Below, piece by piece: positions 44,995 to 57,159 of a stretch of DNA of 64,000 bases (its first letter is position 1; the number at the start of each line of letters is the position of its first letter). The notes under the pieces were generated by a model. It was given only the letters and a program-made list of their open reading frames with translations. It searched no databases and was not told the origin of the DNA. Origin of the DNA: Agriotes lineatus (Eukaryota > Arthropoda > Insecta > Coleoptera > Elateridae). Location: contig OW679200.1 in the NCBI GenBank assembly GCA_940337035.1, forward strand, positions 20,501,090-20,565,089, given 5' to 3'. A program made the position numbers and the translations under genes.

Positions 44995-46855
44995 AACTGC
45001 ATCTTTCTTACTATCGACATAAGGAAACCAATGATTTTCATAGTAATGTTTTTTTCTATCGAAGTAGGAGATCTTAATAAATCAACTCTTTGTTGGAAGA
45101 AATGGAAAAAGTATAGAAATTTTAAATTCCAATCTCTAATAAACCTTGTAATCCCTCTGATCTAATTAAATAACTCCTCCGCGATGTGGTTAATCTTAAC
45201 CCCTTAGCAGTTTGCTAATTAAGAATGCTCCTGAAAGGTTATTAGATGTCAAATCAATATTTTAGCAAGTATTTGCAAGCAATTGTCTATTGGAAAGTCC
45301 TCTGCGGTCTGTCGTACACTCGAGTGGCGTTATTAAAATTGTTGGTTTAAGTGGAGATAATCGCCGACATTTGTTCAATTTAATAATGTGAGAGTTAAGT
45401 ATCAGCTGAAGCCGGTGTTCCAAAATCTCTGAGTATTGCAGCAGATAAAAGGCTGCCGTCATTTTTAGCGAATTTAATAAAAACTAACCGTAAAATGTAG
45501 ATAATAATTTTGGTATTGTAAGAACTAAAAGGTAAACATTATATATTTTTTGCGTCCAAAGATAACGTATTGAAAACAGGTTACAGTTTTTCTTTAATTT
45601 CTTAATTTTTTACTCCCTATTGCCAATTTTAATGTAAAAGTTAAAAAGCATGGCCTACTTAACTATTGGTTTTATTTTGTTATAATGTTGCACAAATAAA
45701 TACCAATATTTCTATAGTAATAAACAAGATAATGAATTTTACCAGAAGGTTATTCGTTCGAAGAAAATCATTGATAGTTGTAATTCGTTACTGGTTCTTT
45801 ATACACCTAACCTTGGCCACTCTGCTCAGTATATTTTTTCTCACTAAGCTGCTGAAGTAGTATGATTAGTAATTCTTACGACAATGTTAGTTAATAACAA
45901 ATTAATCAAGATTAAGTTAATGACTTCGATTGCAAAGGCAAGACGTTGTATAATCGCTGCTTGTGGTCTACACGTCTTCGGTTGATTACAGTTGTAAACA
46001 TTAAATTACAACACATTTGCTCCCATGGTACCAGAACATTTCTACATTTATTTACTTTAACTACTAAACACCTTTAATTTATTGCAAGACGAGTATCGCT
46101 TGTAAACATTTATTTTTTGCACTCCCGGACGCAAAATCCTACTTTTGACGCTTCTACGCGTAAAATGCGCCTTTTTCCCTCTCAGGGCGCATTTTACGAA
46201 CATTTTATTTAGTTATTCAAATAAGATTGTTTATTCTCGCTGCATTAGTTAAGGTAGATTATTAAATAATTTAAATATCATCTTTACCATGATATTTCCT
46301 GCCAATGTAATTTATTGTGAGAAGTTGCAACTTTAAAATAATTACAGAAATTATTTGAGGCTTCAGCCCTAACATGCTGTTCTTGACCCTTAGCGGTTAT
46401 AGCACGACCGCCGCTGGCTAGAAACACTCTTTTTTACATACATAAATAGCTATTATTACATATTTCCCATGAATATTGATAAATTGCTATCTTGTTCCAC
46501 ACGGATGTATTAAAAGAAGACAATTAGGTAAAATTCCGCTATTTAGGGTTTTGGAAGAAAAGCATCGCTACATGTCACTGTGTGTTTTTATTTCGTAATC
46601 GTCATACTGTAAACATTATACCACTCATTATAAAATCAACTAATGAAAAACGGTAAAAATGCATAGTTCCACATTTACTAACTTTTGATAATGTAATAAT
46701 TATATACCGTCTTGACTAATAATTGATAGTCAAATACCTTCACAAACATCGTGTTATCTGCTTAAAGTACAATCGTCATAGCAACCACACTAACTGTACT
46801 TTTAATATTTTTAAATAAACTGTTCAAGCGTTGTTTGTTGACTCGTGATATAATC
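44995..46855. other. AT-rich stretch, no gene seen
   Basis: The only structure noted is a hairpin at 46162-46198 (TAAAATGCGCC ... GGGCGCATTTTA) in a locally CpG-containing patch. Frames at 45262-45462 and 45666-45860 have no recognisable motif. Confidence 0.4.
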
Positions 46856-46862
46856 TAGCCGA

Positions 46863-47009
46863 ATGCAATTAGTGGGTTCTTGATTTTCAAATTATTTCTG
46901 TTTCCACTCGATGTATTGTTTTAGGTAATCACGAGAGTCCGAAGGACAAACAATGTATCTCGTGTAAACAGAAATGATTATTTAATAATCAAGAACCCAC
47001 TAGTTGCAT
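46863..47009. mobile_element. Palindromic MITE with CpG core
   Basis: ATGCAATTAGTGGGTTCTTG at 46863 is answered by its near-complement ending at 47009. The arms continue through TTTCTGTTT/AAACAGAAA to a core (46915-46960) with GTCC/GGAC and CGAG words. The total is 147 bp and it has no coding capacity. Confidence 0.8.
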
Positions 47010-47329
47010 GATATACCTATGATAATCTTTTAAAGTAGTCGTCTGATAGATTATAACCATGATTATTGTCTAGAATTTGTTTAGCGAAGTTTGATTTCCT
47101 AATCTTTTGCAACGTATGATTCTAGAGTGTTCTTTAAATATTTTTCAAATTTGTGATCTATTAGTATTCTTTGAAGCAGCATTTATTTTAGAACGTATGT
47201 TAGAAGAGTTTATGAAACAAATGACCAGATAATTTTTAAAAAGAATCTACTATTTCAGTGTTTATTTTATAGTGTTTAATTTGAAATTATAATTCTGCTT
47301 GTCCAAGGGAAGAGAGTTTTCTATAAATG

Positions 47330-47479
47330 TCAAGTGCGTTCTTTAAATAGGAGAAAGAAGTGTTCTTTATCAGTATTATTCAAGTCACTGTTATTTAACA
47401 GGTCTTTAATGATTGATAGGTATTCGGCGGGGTTCTTAACATCAATGTTAACCATCCTGGTGCTTTCCGGGATCTGCAT
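47330..47479 (-). CDS. Short unidentified open frame
   Basis: Forty-nine codons from ATG at 47479 to TGA at 47330-47332 read MQIPESTRMVNIDVKNPAEY, LSIIKDLLNNSDLNN, TDKEHFFLLFKERT. The frame is open further up for about a dozen codons. The composition and helical periodicity look protein-like, unlike most frames here, and I suspect the C-terminus of a mobile-element protein. I cannot assign a family. Confidence 0.35.
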   Translation of the reverse strand: MQIPESTRMVNIDVKNPAEYLSIIKDLLNNSDLNNTDKEHFFLLFKERT

Positions 47480-47839
47480 GATCTTATTTTTTTTAATAAG
47501 GCTAAAAGAGTTTATAATACATTATGTAGAAGGGAAATTATAGATAAAGATTTTGTTCAACCATCAAGGCAGAAACTGTTTGGGAATGTAGGCATGTTGA
47601 CATATTTCGATATAGTATTTTCACAACTTCTTTATAAGGCTGATTAGATTTTGTTTAAATTTTTCTGTTGCACTGGTTTTAATCCTTTGTTAATTAATAA
47701 TTTCTGTAACAGTCTTAACTATTTATTACATTTTATTATTATGTTAATATTACTTTTGTCTGCCTCAGTGAGAAATTATCTGCATTACAACGTAATAATC
47801 TGTATTGTATATATATACTCTGATCTGTACTAAAACGCC

Positions 47840-49240
47840 AATATATTTGTAGTATTTGTTGAGCAAAAGTTCACAATGTAAATAGCAGGTTCAATAGTTA
47901 CACAATACCACAACATCGAACAGTTAAATTTGAGGGCTGTTTTCTATATATGGCTCCCACATTGTAGAACAGGTTATTTGATACGTTTTCTGATCAGCTT
48001 CTTTCTGTTAAGGGTGCGTTGTTAGAATTAGTTAGTAACTCGATTTAAGGTAGTCTTGTTATGTTGCTATTATGTACTGTTTTGACTTTGATTAAGTTTG
48101 TGTGTGTACAGTAGTTTCTTGTATTTGTGTCACGCCCCGGGAGGGTGGACGCCTGGCTTTGCCAAATCCCCTCGCTTTGTGTACCTCTTTGGTATCCAAC
48201 AAGTGGATGTATTATTATTATGATTATTTACATTTTTAAATTACTTTACAGTATTAGTTAAATGAGATTGCAAGCAGTTTAATTTGCAATTTTTGTTTTT
48301 ATATTTTTAAACTATGTTTACAAAAGCATATCTATTTTTATTCTTAGACTGCTACTGTCTTTAATGTTATTTATTACGTGTGACTTTCTATTGCAAGATG
48401 GGCAATTAAAAATTCAAAATGAGATTTCAGGTTATCCTTGACGATTTGAGTTTTTTCCATTAAACTTAATGTTAGTGTATCTTACACGAACCTTACGTTA
48501 AACTATAAATAGAATTTTGGCCCTTAAGACATGTCGCTTCTGAGTGTAGCTTTCCAAACAGTAAGAAAAAATATAATAGTTTTCATGTAATTTTATCTTT
48601 TAATTGGTAGTACCTAGCTCCAAACGGAAATATTTTAAATTACAAATATATTAAGATATGCGATAAGTAGGAACTAGCTGTTAAGCACATATTTATATCG
48701 TAATTGATTTTGTTAATTGTAGATTTACATGTAGTTTACGTCTGTGGATGGCTGCATTTATTTGAAAGACATGTAGCCATTATTTTTTTCTAAAACCTTA
48801 AATCGTTGAATTTTACCTATTTTTTAAAGAAAACAATGTGCGATGAAACAAATTTATTCATTTCTTTCTCCGTCTCCACAATGCTTTGCCAATTTTAATA
48901 TTAAAAAGTGTTATCGCAACAACATTCAGTAAATAACATGTCAGTGAACTATAACGTGCAAGGGAGCTTTCCTGTTAATGCACTCTTTCACATCTAACTT
49001 AATTTGAAGATAATTACTAATAACATAGTTTCGGAGATTTTCACATCCATTGTCATTATGTAATGAACGACTTCCGGGGTTGGACCGTGTTATTATTGAG
49101 ATTGAAGGAGTCAACGTTTCTTCACTTACATGTAACTAACTACAAAATTTATGTTAATGTAAATACACGCAATATACAATCATCACCATCATTAGACAGC
49201 TTTTATAGTTTACTAGTGAACATAAGTTTCCGTTGATTGC
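47840..49240. other. AT-rich stretch with a small GC-rich patch
   Basis: At about 48131-48180 a GC-rich patch (CACGCCCCGGGAGGGTGG, CGCCTGGCTTTGCC) stands out, followed by a short (ATT)n run at about 48210. This could be the 3' end of an unrecognised retroelement. The rest shows nothing. Confidence 0.35.
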
Positions 49241-49252
49241 TTCCATAGCTTT

Positions 49253-49960
49253 CTATTTTGTGAAATTTGCATCCACTTGGTATGAATACGCCTTAAATAG
49301 TCGTGTTGGAGAACGTCCTCTATTTCTAAAAGCTTGGCGTCGTGGTCTCCATTTGATAATCTTCCCGATCCATCCATCATCGTTCATTCTCTCAATGTGT
49401 CCTGCCCTATTCGATTTCAACGTGGTAATTTTTGCAACGGCGTTAACCAACTTCGTTCGTCTGCGCATTTCTGTATTTGGCACCTTATCTCTTAATGACA
49501 ACCCTAGCATTGACCTTTCCATCGCACGCTGTGCAACTCTTATCTTATTTTCTGCTTTCTTAGTTAAATTCAGGATTTCTAAGCTACAAATTAAAACGGG
49601 CAATACACGGTAATTGAATACCTTTCTTTTCAAACAAACTGGGAGTTCAAATTTAATGATATACTTCAGATTGCCAAAGACTTTCCATGCCAATCCTATT
49701 CTTTTGGTGATCTTACACATTTGGTTATCTCTAGTTATACTTATTTCGTATTTATAAGACGTGGCTCCTTCGACTTGTTTTCTATCGATATAAATACCCA
49801 ACAATACTAGGTTTGTCACCACTTATGTCTTTAATATGTTAATCTTCAGGCCCATTTGTTGAGATGGTATAATTTTTTTACCATCTTCAGGCTTTATTAA
49901 TACAATCGAATATTAGTACTACGTCATCTGCATATTTTAGGGTTCAGTATTGTGAAAATA
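49253..49960 (-). pseudogene. Non-LTR retrotransposon relic (RTE/BovB-like)
   Basis: On the minus strand, LKYADDVVLIFD (about 49945-49910) is the reverse transcriptase catalytic box with both aspartates. The 189-codon frame from 49822 reads IGLAWKVFGNLKYIIKFELP, KRKVFNYRVLPVLI, IRVAQRAMERSMLGLSLRDK, GHIERMNDDGWIGKIIKWRP, and SPTR near the end. This is palm to C-terminus of the same broad family as 33850-34330, more diverged. The 5' part is missing. Confidence 0.8.
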
Positions 49961-51138
49961 TAAAAAAGAACAATTAACCTCCTATTAACTGTTCTACTAA
50001 ATTTAATTAATTAAATAACAAAGGAAAAAATAAACAAGAATTAAAACTTTTCATCTCAGAGGATTTCCCAGGTGAGTCTACTATTCAAGTGTATTCCTAA
50101 ATATGTGTCACTATCTTGTGGTGAACTTTGGTTCCCGTTCAAGTTTGCTGGACGATACGACTTTTTCTCAATATGCATTTAGAGAGAAACAACTTGTTTT
50201 CATTCACCTTTATACGTCAACTTTTAACCATTCTTTATTTTTGAGTATCTCTCAAACCGAAAATTGTTTTCATCCATTATAAGATAGTTTAGCTATGATG
50301 GGAAGCAGACTATATAATAGGGGTAAAATTGCTTCTCTTTATGCCTAGGGGCTTATTTTATTAAAAGCGCACAGAATGCTTATATAAATATAAATTTAAA
50401 TTTTCATTGAACAGCCAAGTATTCTGCATTTTATATTAATTGTTAAATATTTGTATTAATTAACTAGCTTGGTAGAACAAACATAACTCACTCAGGGTTG
50501 GGCTGTTGCACTTATGAAATATAATAATTTGATTTAATTGCCATTAGGTCAAATTCAAGATTGGTTAAATGATATTCGTGCACAAATACTGTTTACGCTT
50601 TTGATATAACCTCAATTACACGTTTACCATTGAACAAAACAAGAAATTACAAAGTGTTTATTTTCTTGTACTTTGTTTGCGTGTAATATATAAATATTGG
50701 TTTTTAGAAACTTATCTTGCCTGTTCGGTATTACTCTAATGCTCACCAAAGAGGCAATTTAACTCTTGTTTTAACATATCATTCACCGTCTTAATAAACA
50801 ACTTCTTTATTTTACTAATATCAACATTTTTAACTATTAAACTATTAAATGTTATTATTTTTATTTAATTATTTTTAAAACATAATTAGTGTATTGAAAA
50901 GAACCGATTGTGGCTGTATATATTCCTACTATTTGAGCCATGCGCGTCATTTGTCTTATTCGTGTGTATTCTTATACGCAAATAATTGTTGTTTTTGCCT
51001 TTCTGGATGTCTGTATGTCTGCATGTGTCAGGTTTTCATAGTTACCGATCACTTTTTTCGTAATCTACAATATTTCCTTGTATGGTCGCCGTTTCTTTTA
51101 TAAAGCAACGATAAGCATGGTCGATTATCAATCAATCC

Positions 51139-51230
51139 TGCTCCACCACGTAGGGCGTCTGCCTACAAATCAGTTCGATCTGGGAGCGAGGGTGCAAATC
51201 CCACCGACTGTAATGTCTGCGAATATATGC
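51139..51230 (+). mobile_element. tRNA-like SINE head
   Basis: GTAGGGCGTCTGCCTACAAA (about 51151-51170) followed by GGGAGCGAGGGTGCAAATCC (51182-51201, box B-like) has the layout of a tRNA with a long variable arm. There are no matching acceptor ends, so it is a decayed SINE head or tRNA pseudogene. Confidence 0.45.
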
Positions 51231-51950
51231 AATTCGCATTAATGAATGTTTCGGAATTATTAGCATCATTAAGATATTTTCCAATCTTTATTCGATATAG
51301 TAAAAGTTTGTTCTTGCGGTGCCCTTACTCCATTAAAGGCGATAAAAACGTTGCCTTTAGTAACTTTTTTTAGTTACAATTCAATTTGAAAAATATAAAA
51401 CAAATAATTAAAATAAGATACCCTATGTAGTAGCTAATAACAAATAATGAGCAGTGTCATTCTAAATTTCAGAACACGAATTGGGCCTTAGGAAAGGTAT
51501 GTTAAGCAAGGGATATAACATTTTGAAATATAAATGTGTGGAGAAGACGGAAAGCCGTAATTAGATTTTTCGCTTCAAAATCAATCTCCTCTAACTAAAA
51601 GATTTATGTCATGTTTCAAAGGTCTTCGTAAAAATATTTTATTGACGTGTGATGTGGGTTTGTCGGTCACATCCTTAGAACAAACAAATTAAAGTGAATA
51701 TTTTTTATGAGAATTGTGGGAACCTTTACACAAGTCATCGAATGGTGAAAACTGTAGAATTTGACGATTTTATTATTTTTGTTTGTTAGATAATGAATTT
51801 CGCAACAAATAACAACGATACGTAAAATTATATAGAAAGATATTTTATTAGAATTTTGTTCTCTCTTTTTCATTTCTTCATTCAAAATCGATAAGAAATG
51901 TGGTACTTTTAGCATTAGTAACAGTTTTCTGCCTAGCAACGGCGATTCGT

Positions 51951-52137
51951 TTTATGTTTGGCAATACTGAAGTGTGTTGTTGGTGACACTGTAAGTCTAT
52001 GTCAAATTCGATGTTAGTAAGTTAGGTTTTCGTCAGTTTTGACACAGACTGACGCAAAACCTAACCTGCTAACCTCGAATTTGAGATAGACTTACAGTGT
52101 CACCAACAACACACTTCAGTACTGCCAAACGCATAAC
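51951..52137. mobile_element. 187-bp near-perfect palindrome (MITE)
   Basis: The arms of about 90 bp (left from TATGTTTGGCAATACTGAAG; right ending CTTCAGTACTGCCAAACGCA) are reverse complements down to a centre near 52043 (CGTCAG....CTGACG). Shared blocks include GTGTTGTTGGTGACACTGTA and GTTAGGTTTT. A diverged half copy is at 62886-62985, which proves it is a dispersed element. No target duplication is obvious. No coding capacity. Confidence 0.85.
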
Positions 52138-52455
52138 ATCAACTGGAGCTGCTTATTGTGCTTTAGTACATAGGATGAATTATGCTCATCTTGGTTATGT
52201 TTTGACAGTTAGTGTCACTTATATGTAAAAATTTACAATTTTACTTTTCTTATGAAATGCGATCTAATAGTATACTCAACACTCGTCCTCAAACACGCCA
52301 TACTTGTTCAGAAAAACATCACCTTTCTCAACTTGTAGAGTAATATACTATTTATATTACATTACATAAGAACATAAGACAATGTTTAAATAAAATATAA
52401 GTTTATATTAACCTTGTTTCTCAATGCCTAGCATCCATTATTGTTCAATTTACAG

Positions 52456-52676
52456 ATTCTTCAATGATTTGTAATGCCGATAATGTAAATTTTAAATCAA
52501 ATTTTCTAAATACTGGCCTTACATACCGTAATAAAAAACCAATTGCCATTGGAGAAGTAAATGCTTGTTGTAAAAATCTCAATAAACATTTTAAACAAAA
52601 GAGTACTAGAAAGGTTAAGGTTATTTTAAATACGCTAAAAAGTATGGAAAAGTTTAACAGAGATGAATAACACATT
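52456..52676 (+). CDS. Candidate 3'-terminal exon of an unidentified gene
   Basis: A pyrimidine-bearing acceptor (TTGTTCAATTTACAG ending at 52455) is followed by an open frame of 70 codons. It begins SSMICNADNVNFKSNFLNTG, runs through LTYRNKKPIAIGEVNACCKN and KSTRKVKVILNTLKSMEKFN, and ends in TAA at 52668-52670. AATAAA lies 11 bases past the stop codon (52681-52686). The residues are balanced and basic towards the end, unlike chance AT-rich frames. I do not recognise the protein. The upstream exons were not identified, so this could also be a processed or chance frame. Confidence 0.4.
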
Positions 52677-52680
52677 GACT

Positions 52681-52686
52681 AATAAA
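52681..52686 (+). promoter_or_regulatory. Poly(A) signal candidate
   Basis: AATAAA placed 11 bases downstream of the stop codon of the candidate terminal exon. The hexamer is common by chance in AT-rich DNA, so its position is the only support. Confidence 0.3.
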
Positions 52687-52699
52687 CTTGGGGAATTAC

Positions 52700-54345
52700 C
52701 TTCAGACTTTAAATTTCGCCTGGTTAATTAAATATCTACTAATGTAAAGTTCTCTCTACCAAAGATGGTCTTCTACTGCAATAAGATATTCCCTTATCTG
52801 GTAGTCTCTTTGGTTTTCTCATAAACGTTTATAAAAGGCATCTTTAGTAGTAGTTACCAGCTAATATGAATTTACTATATGAATCAATAAATAATATTGA
52901 ATAGGTCATCAATTTGGTTGATCCATTTCAAAGCAATCGTATTACCTCCACTGTTTTCTCTAGTTCCGCATAGTTAATTAATTATCAATTTCTTTTATAT
53001 AATGTCTTCCAGTTGGCTTCAATACTATAAAGAACTATAGACAGATGACACTGAAAAGAAAGTGGAAAAACAACAGTAAAATAACCGTACAGAGAATTTG
53101 TATCTCTCTTATGCAATGGGCCTGATTCGTTTACATACGTTAGAGTAAAGCTGTGTTGTAGTTTTTATATCGTAGTAAGTAGGTTAAGAACGTATTTGAA
53201 AAACGAGCCAAGTGAATTCGCGCACGCAGCTGAAGGCAGACCAGGTGCGTCTATTATTAGAATGGAAGGTCGCCAGGTTTTCGTGGGTTTTGTGAGGAAA
53301 GAAGATAATCGCGTGAAGGTTGCGACACTGCGCGGAGGTCCGAGCGTTAGGGTTGATGCGTAAAAAATTGAAGTGAAAATATGAGCGTACACGGTAGCGT
53401 GCTGAAGTAGCTGTCAACGCTTTGTTTTCTTGGAGCTGAGATGCAGCTTCAACAGCGTAGTGCAACTTTGAAAGCAACACCGAGGGCCATTTTTTTCGCA
53501 AATTCTTCGCAAAATGCCACTACATTGATTCCATTCCAGGAGTCCCATCCGGGTTGTCGCTAGCAACCATTATGAAGCGAGGTTATTCTATACAAAACCA
53601 GGTTATTTGATAGAGATCGCGATACAGTGCTGAATCGCTGTAGATTTAGAGCGCAGTACCTGATTGCGCAATATTAGGGTGGGAGCTAAACGTAAACCGC
53701 AACGCATTATGTGAGTAGTGGCTAGATACACGCCGTACCGTGTTAAGTGCGTAGTACTTGCGCATAAGTCATACTTTTTTAAAGTGAATTCTGCAAAGTG
53801 TGAGGAATACATTTTCGCGAACTGTTTTGGTAGCATTAATACTTGATATTTTATTCCTTGTACACTGTACAAGTTGTAAATGCGTGTAGAAAGTAGCCTT
53901 TAGCACGTAACGAGTTGATTAAATCTTATCGTTTATTATTAACGGTGTATAACGTATGTGGCTTTTATTTCTAGCGGGGTTAGAGTGTTAATTTTTAGGA
54001 ATGAAGGAATAATCGAGGCAGGTATAGAGCAAAGTTGTATTGATAAAACCATAGCCACACTAAGGTAAGGGTCTTGTGCATTGATGACTGAGTTAGCTAG
54101 CAAGCAAAGGGCAATTTAAATTTACAGCTAAATAAACGTACCGTTACAGTTCGATGTCCAGCTCAAGGGAAAAATTAACACCGCGTTACAGTTGCCCAAC
54201 GCAAGGGCTCGATAAGAGTACCATTACACATAGAACAGCTAGGTAAAGCACTAATAACTACAACAAATAAAGAGACCAGAGAACCACATGGGTTAAATGT
54301 AAATATATAAAGTGTGAAGGCCTACCCTTGAATATCTGTTAAATA
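52700..54345. other. Unassigned stretch with a CpG-containing section
   Basis: Between about 53200 and 53780 CpG dinucleotides are more frequent than in the flanks. Two minus frames (53184-53501, 53603-53872) show no known domain. At about 54062-54070 the sequence CTAAGGTAAGGG is a consensus 5' splice site. A promoter with a non-coding first exon, or an LTR, would both fit. I cannot decide between them. Confidence 0.3.
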
Positions 54346-54349
54346 ACAA

Positions 54350-54590
54350 TGGTGGTGTAGCTTGAACAAGCGTCCACGTTCGATCAATAAAGTTAAGCAA
54401 CGCCATGGCTGCTTCTCTCAGCGCCTCATGATACGGCTGTCACGGAAGTAGTTGGTCTCGGATGTCATAATAACATAATGACAGTCGCTAGTGGGGTTGG
54501 AAGTCCCCATAAAATGTACAACGACGCCTATAATTGGCCTAACAGCTGTTGGCTGAATATCAAAAATAAAAGAATTAAAATAGCGAACAC
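54350..54590 (+). mobile_element. 5S-rRNA-like SINE (SINE3-type head)
   Basis: CGTTCGATCAATAAAGTTAA (54377-54396) continuing GCAACGCC closely follows the 5S rRNA segment around its box A (TCCGATCACCGAAGTTAAGC in typical animal 5S). About 55 bases later GGTCTCGGATG (54455-54465) resembles the 5S box C region, although the intervening part is diverged. A non-5S body follows to about 54590. 5S-derived heads are known from SINE3 elements in animals. It is not a functional 5S gene: the 3' half and terminal pairing are gone. Confidence 0.6.
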
Positions 54591-54599
54591 CTTTGTCTT

Positions 54600-55975
54600 A
54601 ATCCTTTTGATGGTGTGATCAGTCTTGAAATTTCCCTATTGTGTATAATGATATTTTGCTCGAAACCTTAAGCTAAACATTTAATCTACGAGTATTATAA
54701 GCGTTGTTAAATTTTACAGAACATTTAAATAACAAATTGGGAAAATCTGGGTAAAGTTCTCTCGTTTTCAATCGAATTAATAGATATTCCCGAACTGTTC
54801 AGTAAAACATTTTTTTTCAATCATCGAATTGGCCATATTTGTCTACATTTTGTGCCCTACTTTTACTGGTCTTGTTTATTATATTTTGCCGTTTTTATAT
54901 TATGTTTGTACAAGCGCACCCATAATTTCGCCACCGGCAAAACGATAAAGTTGAAGTTTACTGTAGCTATGAGCGAATGAAAAGCTTAGCAAAATGGAAT
55001 TACAGTTTATTGGTAACTTTACTGCTTCCAAACCTAAAAAATAAATAAGAAGGAGAAGACGCTGAAATAATATTAATATTTTTAGCCCCGAGGATCTCGT
55101 CGGAGGAAAGATCTTTAAATGTATTTTTTATATTTACCTGAACGTTACTACTTGCTTTTATGAATTTCCTTTATATTATTAAATTTTCTCAATAAGAGTA
55201 GGTGTTTGTATAAACGATTAAATATTAACGTAAATAATAAACCAAACTACGAAATACAATCGAGTATTTTTATTTTGTGTGAAATATTTTCGAAATCGTA
55301 TAAATTCTATTTGTAACTTCTCGTTGTTAGATTTCTTTCATACTAATTTACTTAACGGGGCAAATACAAAATAAAACTGATTTATGCCACACCTTACTAT
55401 TTCTTTTTATATAACTTGATGAGTAGCACACACGCTTTAGCTATGATGTCGTACATGTTTTAAATCAAAATCCATAGTTTTTACGACGAATTTCAATGGA
55501 GCATAAAATTATAAAAATTAGAGGGGTGCCAATTATCTACTCGACAATACGGAAGTCAAAATATAATTAGTTTAATTTTGAGTCAATCATAATCACTTAA
55601 ATTTAGAACATTGGCCACTACGGTCTTCTTCTACCACCATGACAATATAGGGACTCGGTATTATCGATTGGTACCAGTTCACTTGGTTTTCTTTAACCTG
55701 TCAAATACATATAATAATTTAGAAATGTAAGTTACTTTTTTCAGGTTAGGCCGTGCGGTTGAAGTATAAAAAGCAACAAAAATGCGTAGAAGACCAACAT
55801 TGATTATTAACATTGATACTGACGTAATAAAATAGTATCGAACTCTTACTGGTATATAATGCTATGATACATAAAGGGCAGTCTATGTTGAAGATTAACT
55901 TCAATATAAAATTTGGTATATCAATATAATCAAATAAGAACAATTTATAAAAGAATTGCCTGTTTAATTAATAGT
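54600..55975. other. AT-rich stretch, no gene seen
   Basis: No family, splice-like frame, or repeat recognised. The one small frame (55746-55943, minus) is of simple AT-derived composition. Confidence 0.5.
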
Positions 55976-55980
55976 ATATT

Positions 55981-56098
55981 AAAGTATGAGTGGATAACAA
56001 GGTCTTTAAAACACCCGCGAGTTTTCGAGCACGACGGCGTAGCCGGAGTGCTCGAAACAGAGCAAGTGTTTTAAAGACCAGTTATCCACGAATACTTT
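55981..56098. mobile_element. Palindromic MITE with CpG core
   Basis: AAAGTATGAGTGGATAAC at the left pairs with GTTATCCACGAATACTTT at the right. GGTCTTTAAAACAC pairs with GTGTTTTAAAGACC, and TTTCGAGCAC pairs with GTGCTCGAAA around a CG-rich tip (GACGGCGTAGCCG). It is 118 bp in total with no coding capacity. The tip stands out from AT-rich flanks. Confidence 0.85.
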
Positions 56099-56104
56099 AC
56101 GCTA

Positions 56105-56363
56105 TTTTTTATTATACCTCCAATACTGGAAATAAATAACGCACTAAAAACTTAGAAATAATTTTTGTCGTGATAAATCGAGACGGCATAATAATATTGC
56201 TACTATAGTTACGAGAATTATTTACGTTTTTGTCGCGTCCATGTCCGTTGTTGCATTCAATCGTTTCCTTGACAACCTTTAAAGCTCGGCGAGCTTTAAT
56301 CGCCTGTATTCGCACGCTCAGGCGTGCTTTAAACGGCGATTCTGATGCAGGTATAATAAAAAA
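56105..56363. mobile_element. Possible short DNA transposon next to the palindrome
   Basis: TTTTTATTATACCT at about 56106 and its complement AGGTATAATAAAAA at 56349 form 14-15 bp inverted ends of a 259-bp unit. Inside are a near-perfect palindrome AAAGCTCGGCGAGCTTT (about 56280-56296) and an AATCGCC/GGCGATT pair (56299-56341). The ends are AT-rich, so chance pairing is possible, but the concentration of inner symmetry supports a MITE. Confidence 0.5.
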
Positions 56364-57159
56364 GTTATTAATAGAATTTCATTCTGATGCAAACTAAGCT
56401 GATAGGTATAGCACCTGAGTATTCTTTAATGGTTTTAAAAAGTATAAGATAAATATATGCGCAGATTACATATGACAAATGTAATTTCTATTGAAAAAAT
56501 AAGATGAGTAGGTATAACTCTAATTATTTAATTTGTAGAGGGCATAAATAATTATAACTTAGAAGCTAAGCAGTTTTTGTTACCATTATTAGAAAATCAA
56601 CAACTAATAAAACAGAATATGTAATTTTGATTTGAATTTTCGATGGCAATAAAAAATATAGAAATTTACCCTAATTTTTAATGTGTAAGGTAGTAAAATG
56701 AATTTAAAAAAGGGTTATTACTAAATTGACGTGTGAAATATAAATGGAAACATAAAAGACGATTATTAGTTATGAAGGTGCAGTTATTGAAGATTATTGG
56801 AAGGGTATTAACTAGATACAAGCAAGTAGAAGCATCAAGAAGAGAATTAGATTTGGATAGAGTTATTTATTTTCATTGGTACAAGTGATGAGAAGCACAT
56901 CAGTTAAGAGGTTATACATTGCGGGGTATGTCGATGGAGTACTGAGGATGGGAAGATCTGACCACGGAGGACAGCAGAGGGACTTCAGGACTTGGCAGTA
57001 CTGTTGGCTACTTACGACAGATATTGCTACAGTTGGAGCTATAAAAGAAGAATATTACTCAAGGGTCATCTAGAATAGCAAACTTGCCGTGAACCAGTTG
57101 GAACGAGGAAAACTCTGGAAGGTGACAGGAGCTTTGCTGAGGTGGAACGGGATCTTTTC

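Noticed and set aside
48131..48180. GC-rich patch as an LTR end with primer-binding site
   Set aside because: No second copy of flanking sequence was found in the window, so an LTR cannot be supported.
51473..51496. 24-bp mini-exon (TTTCAG before, GTATGT after)
   Set aside because: Splice-like hexamers this simple are expected by chance in AT-rich DNA; mentioned only as support for a possible gene at 52456.
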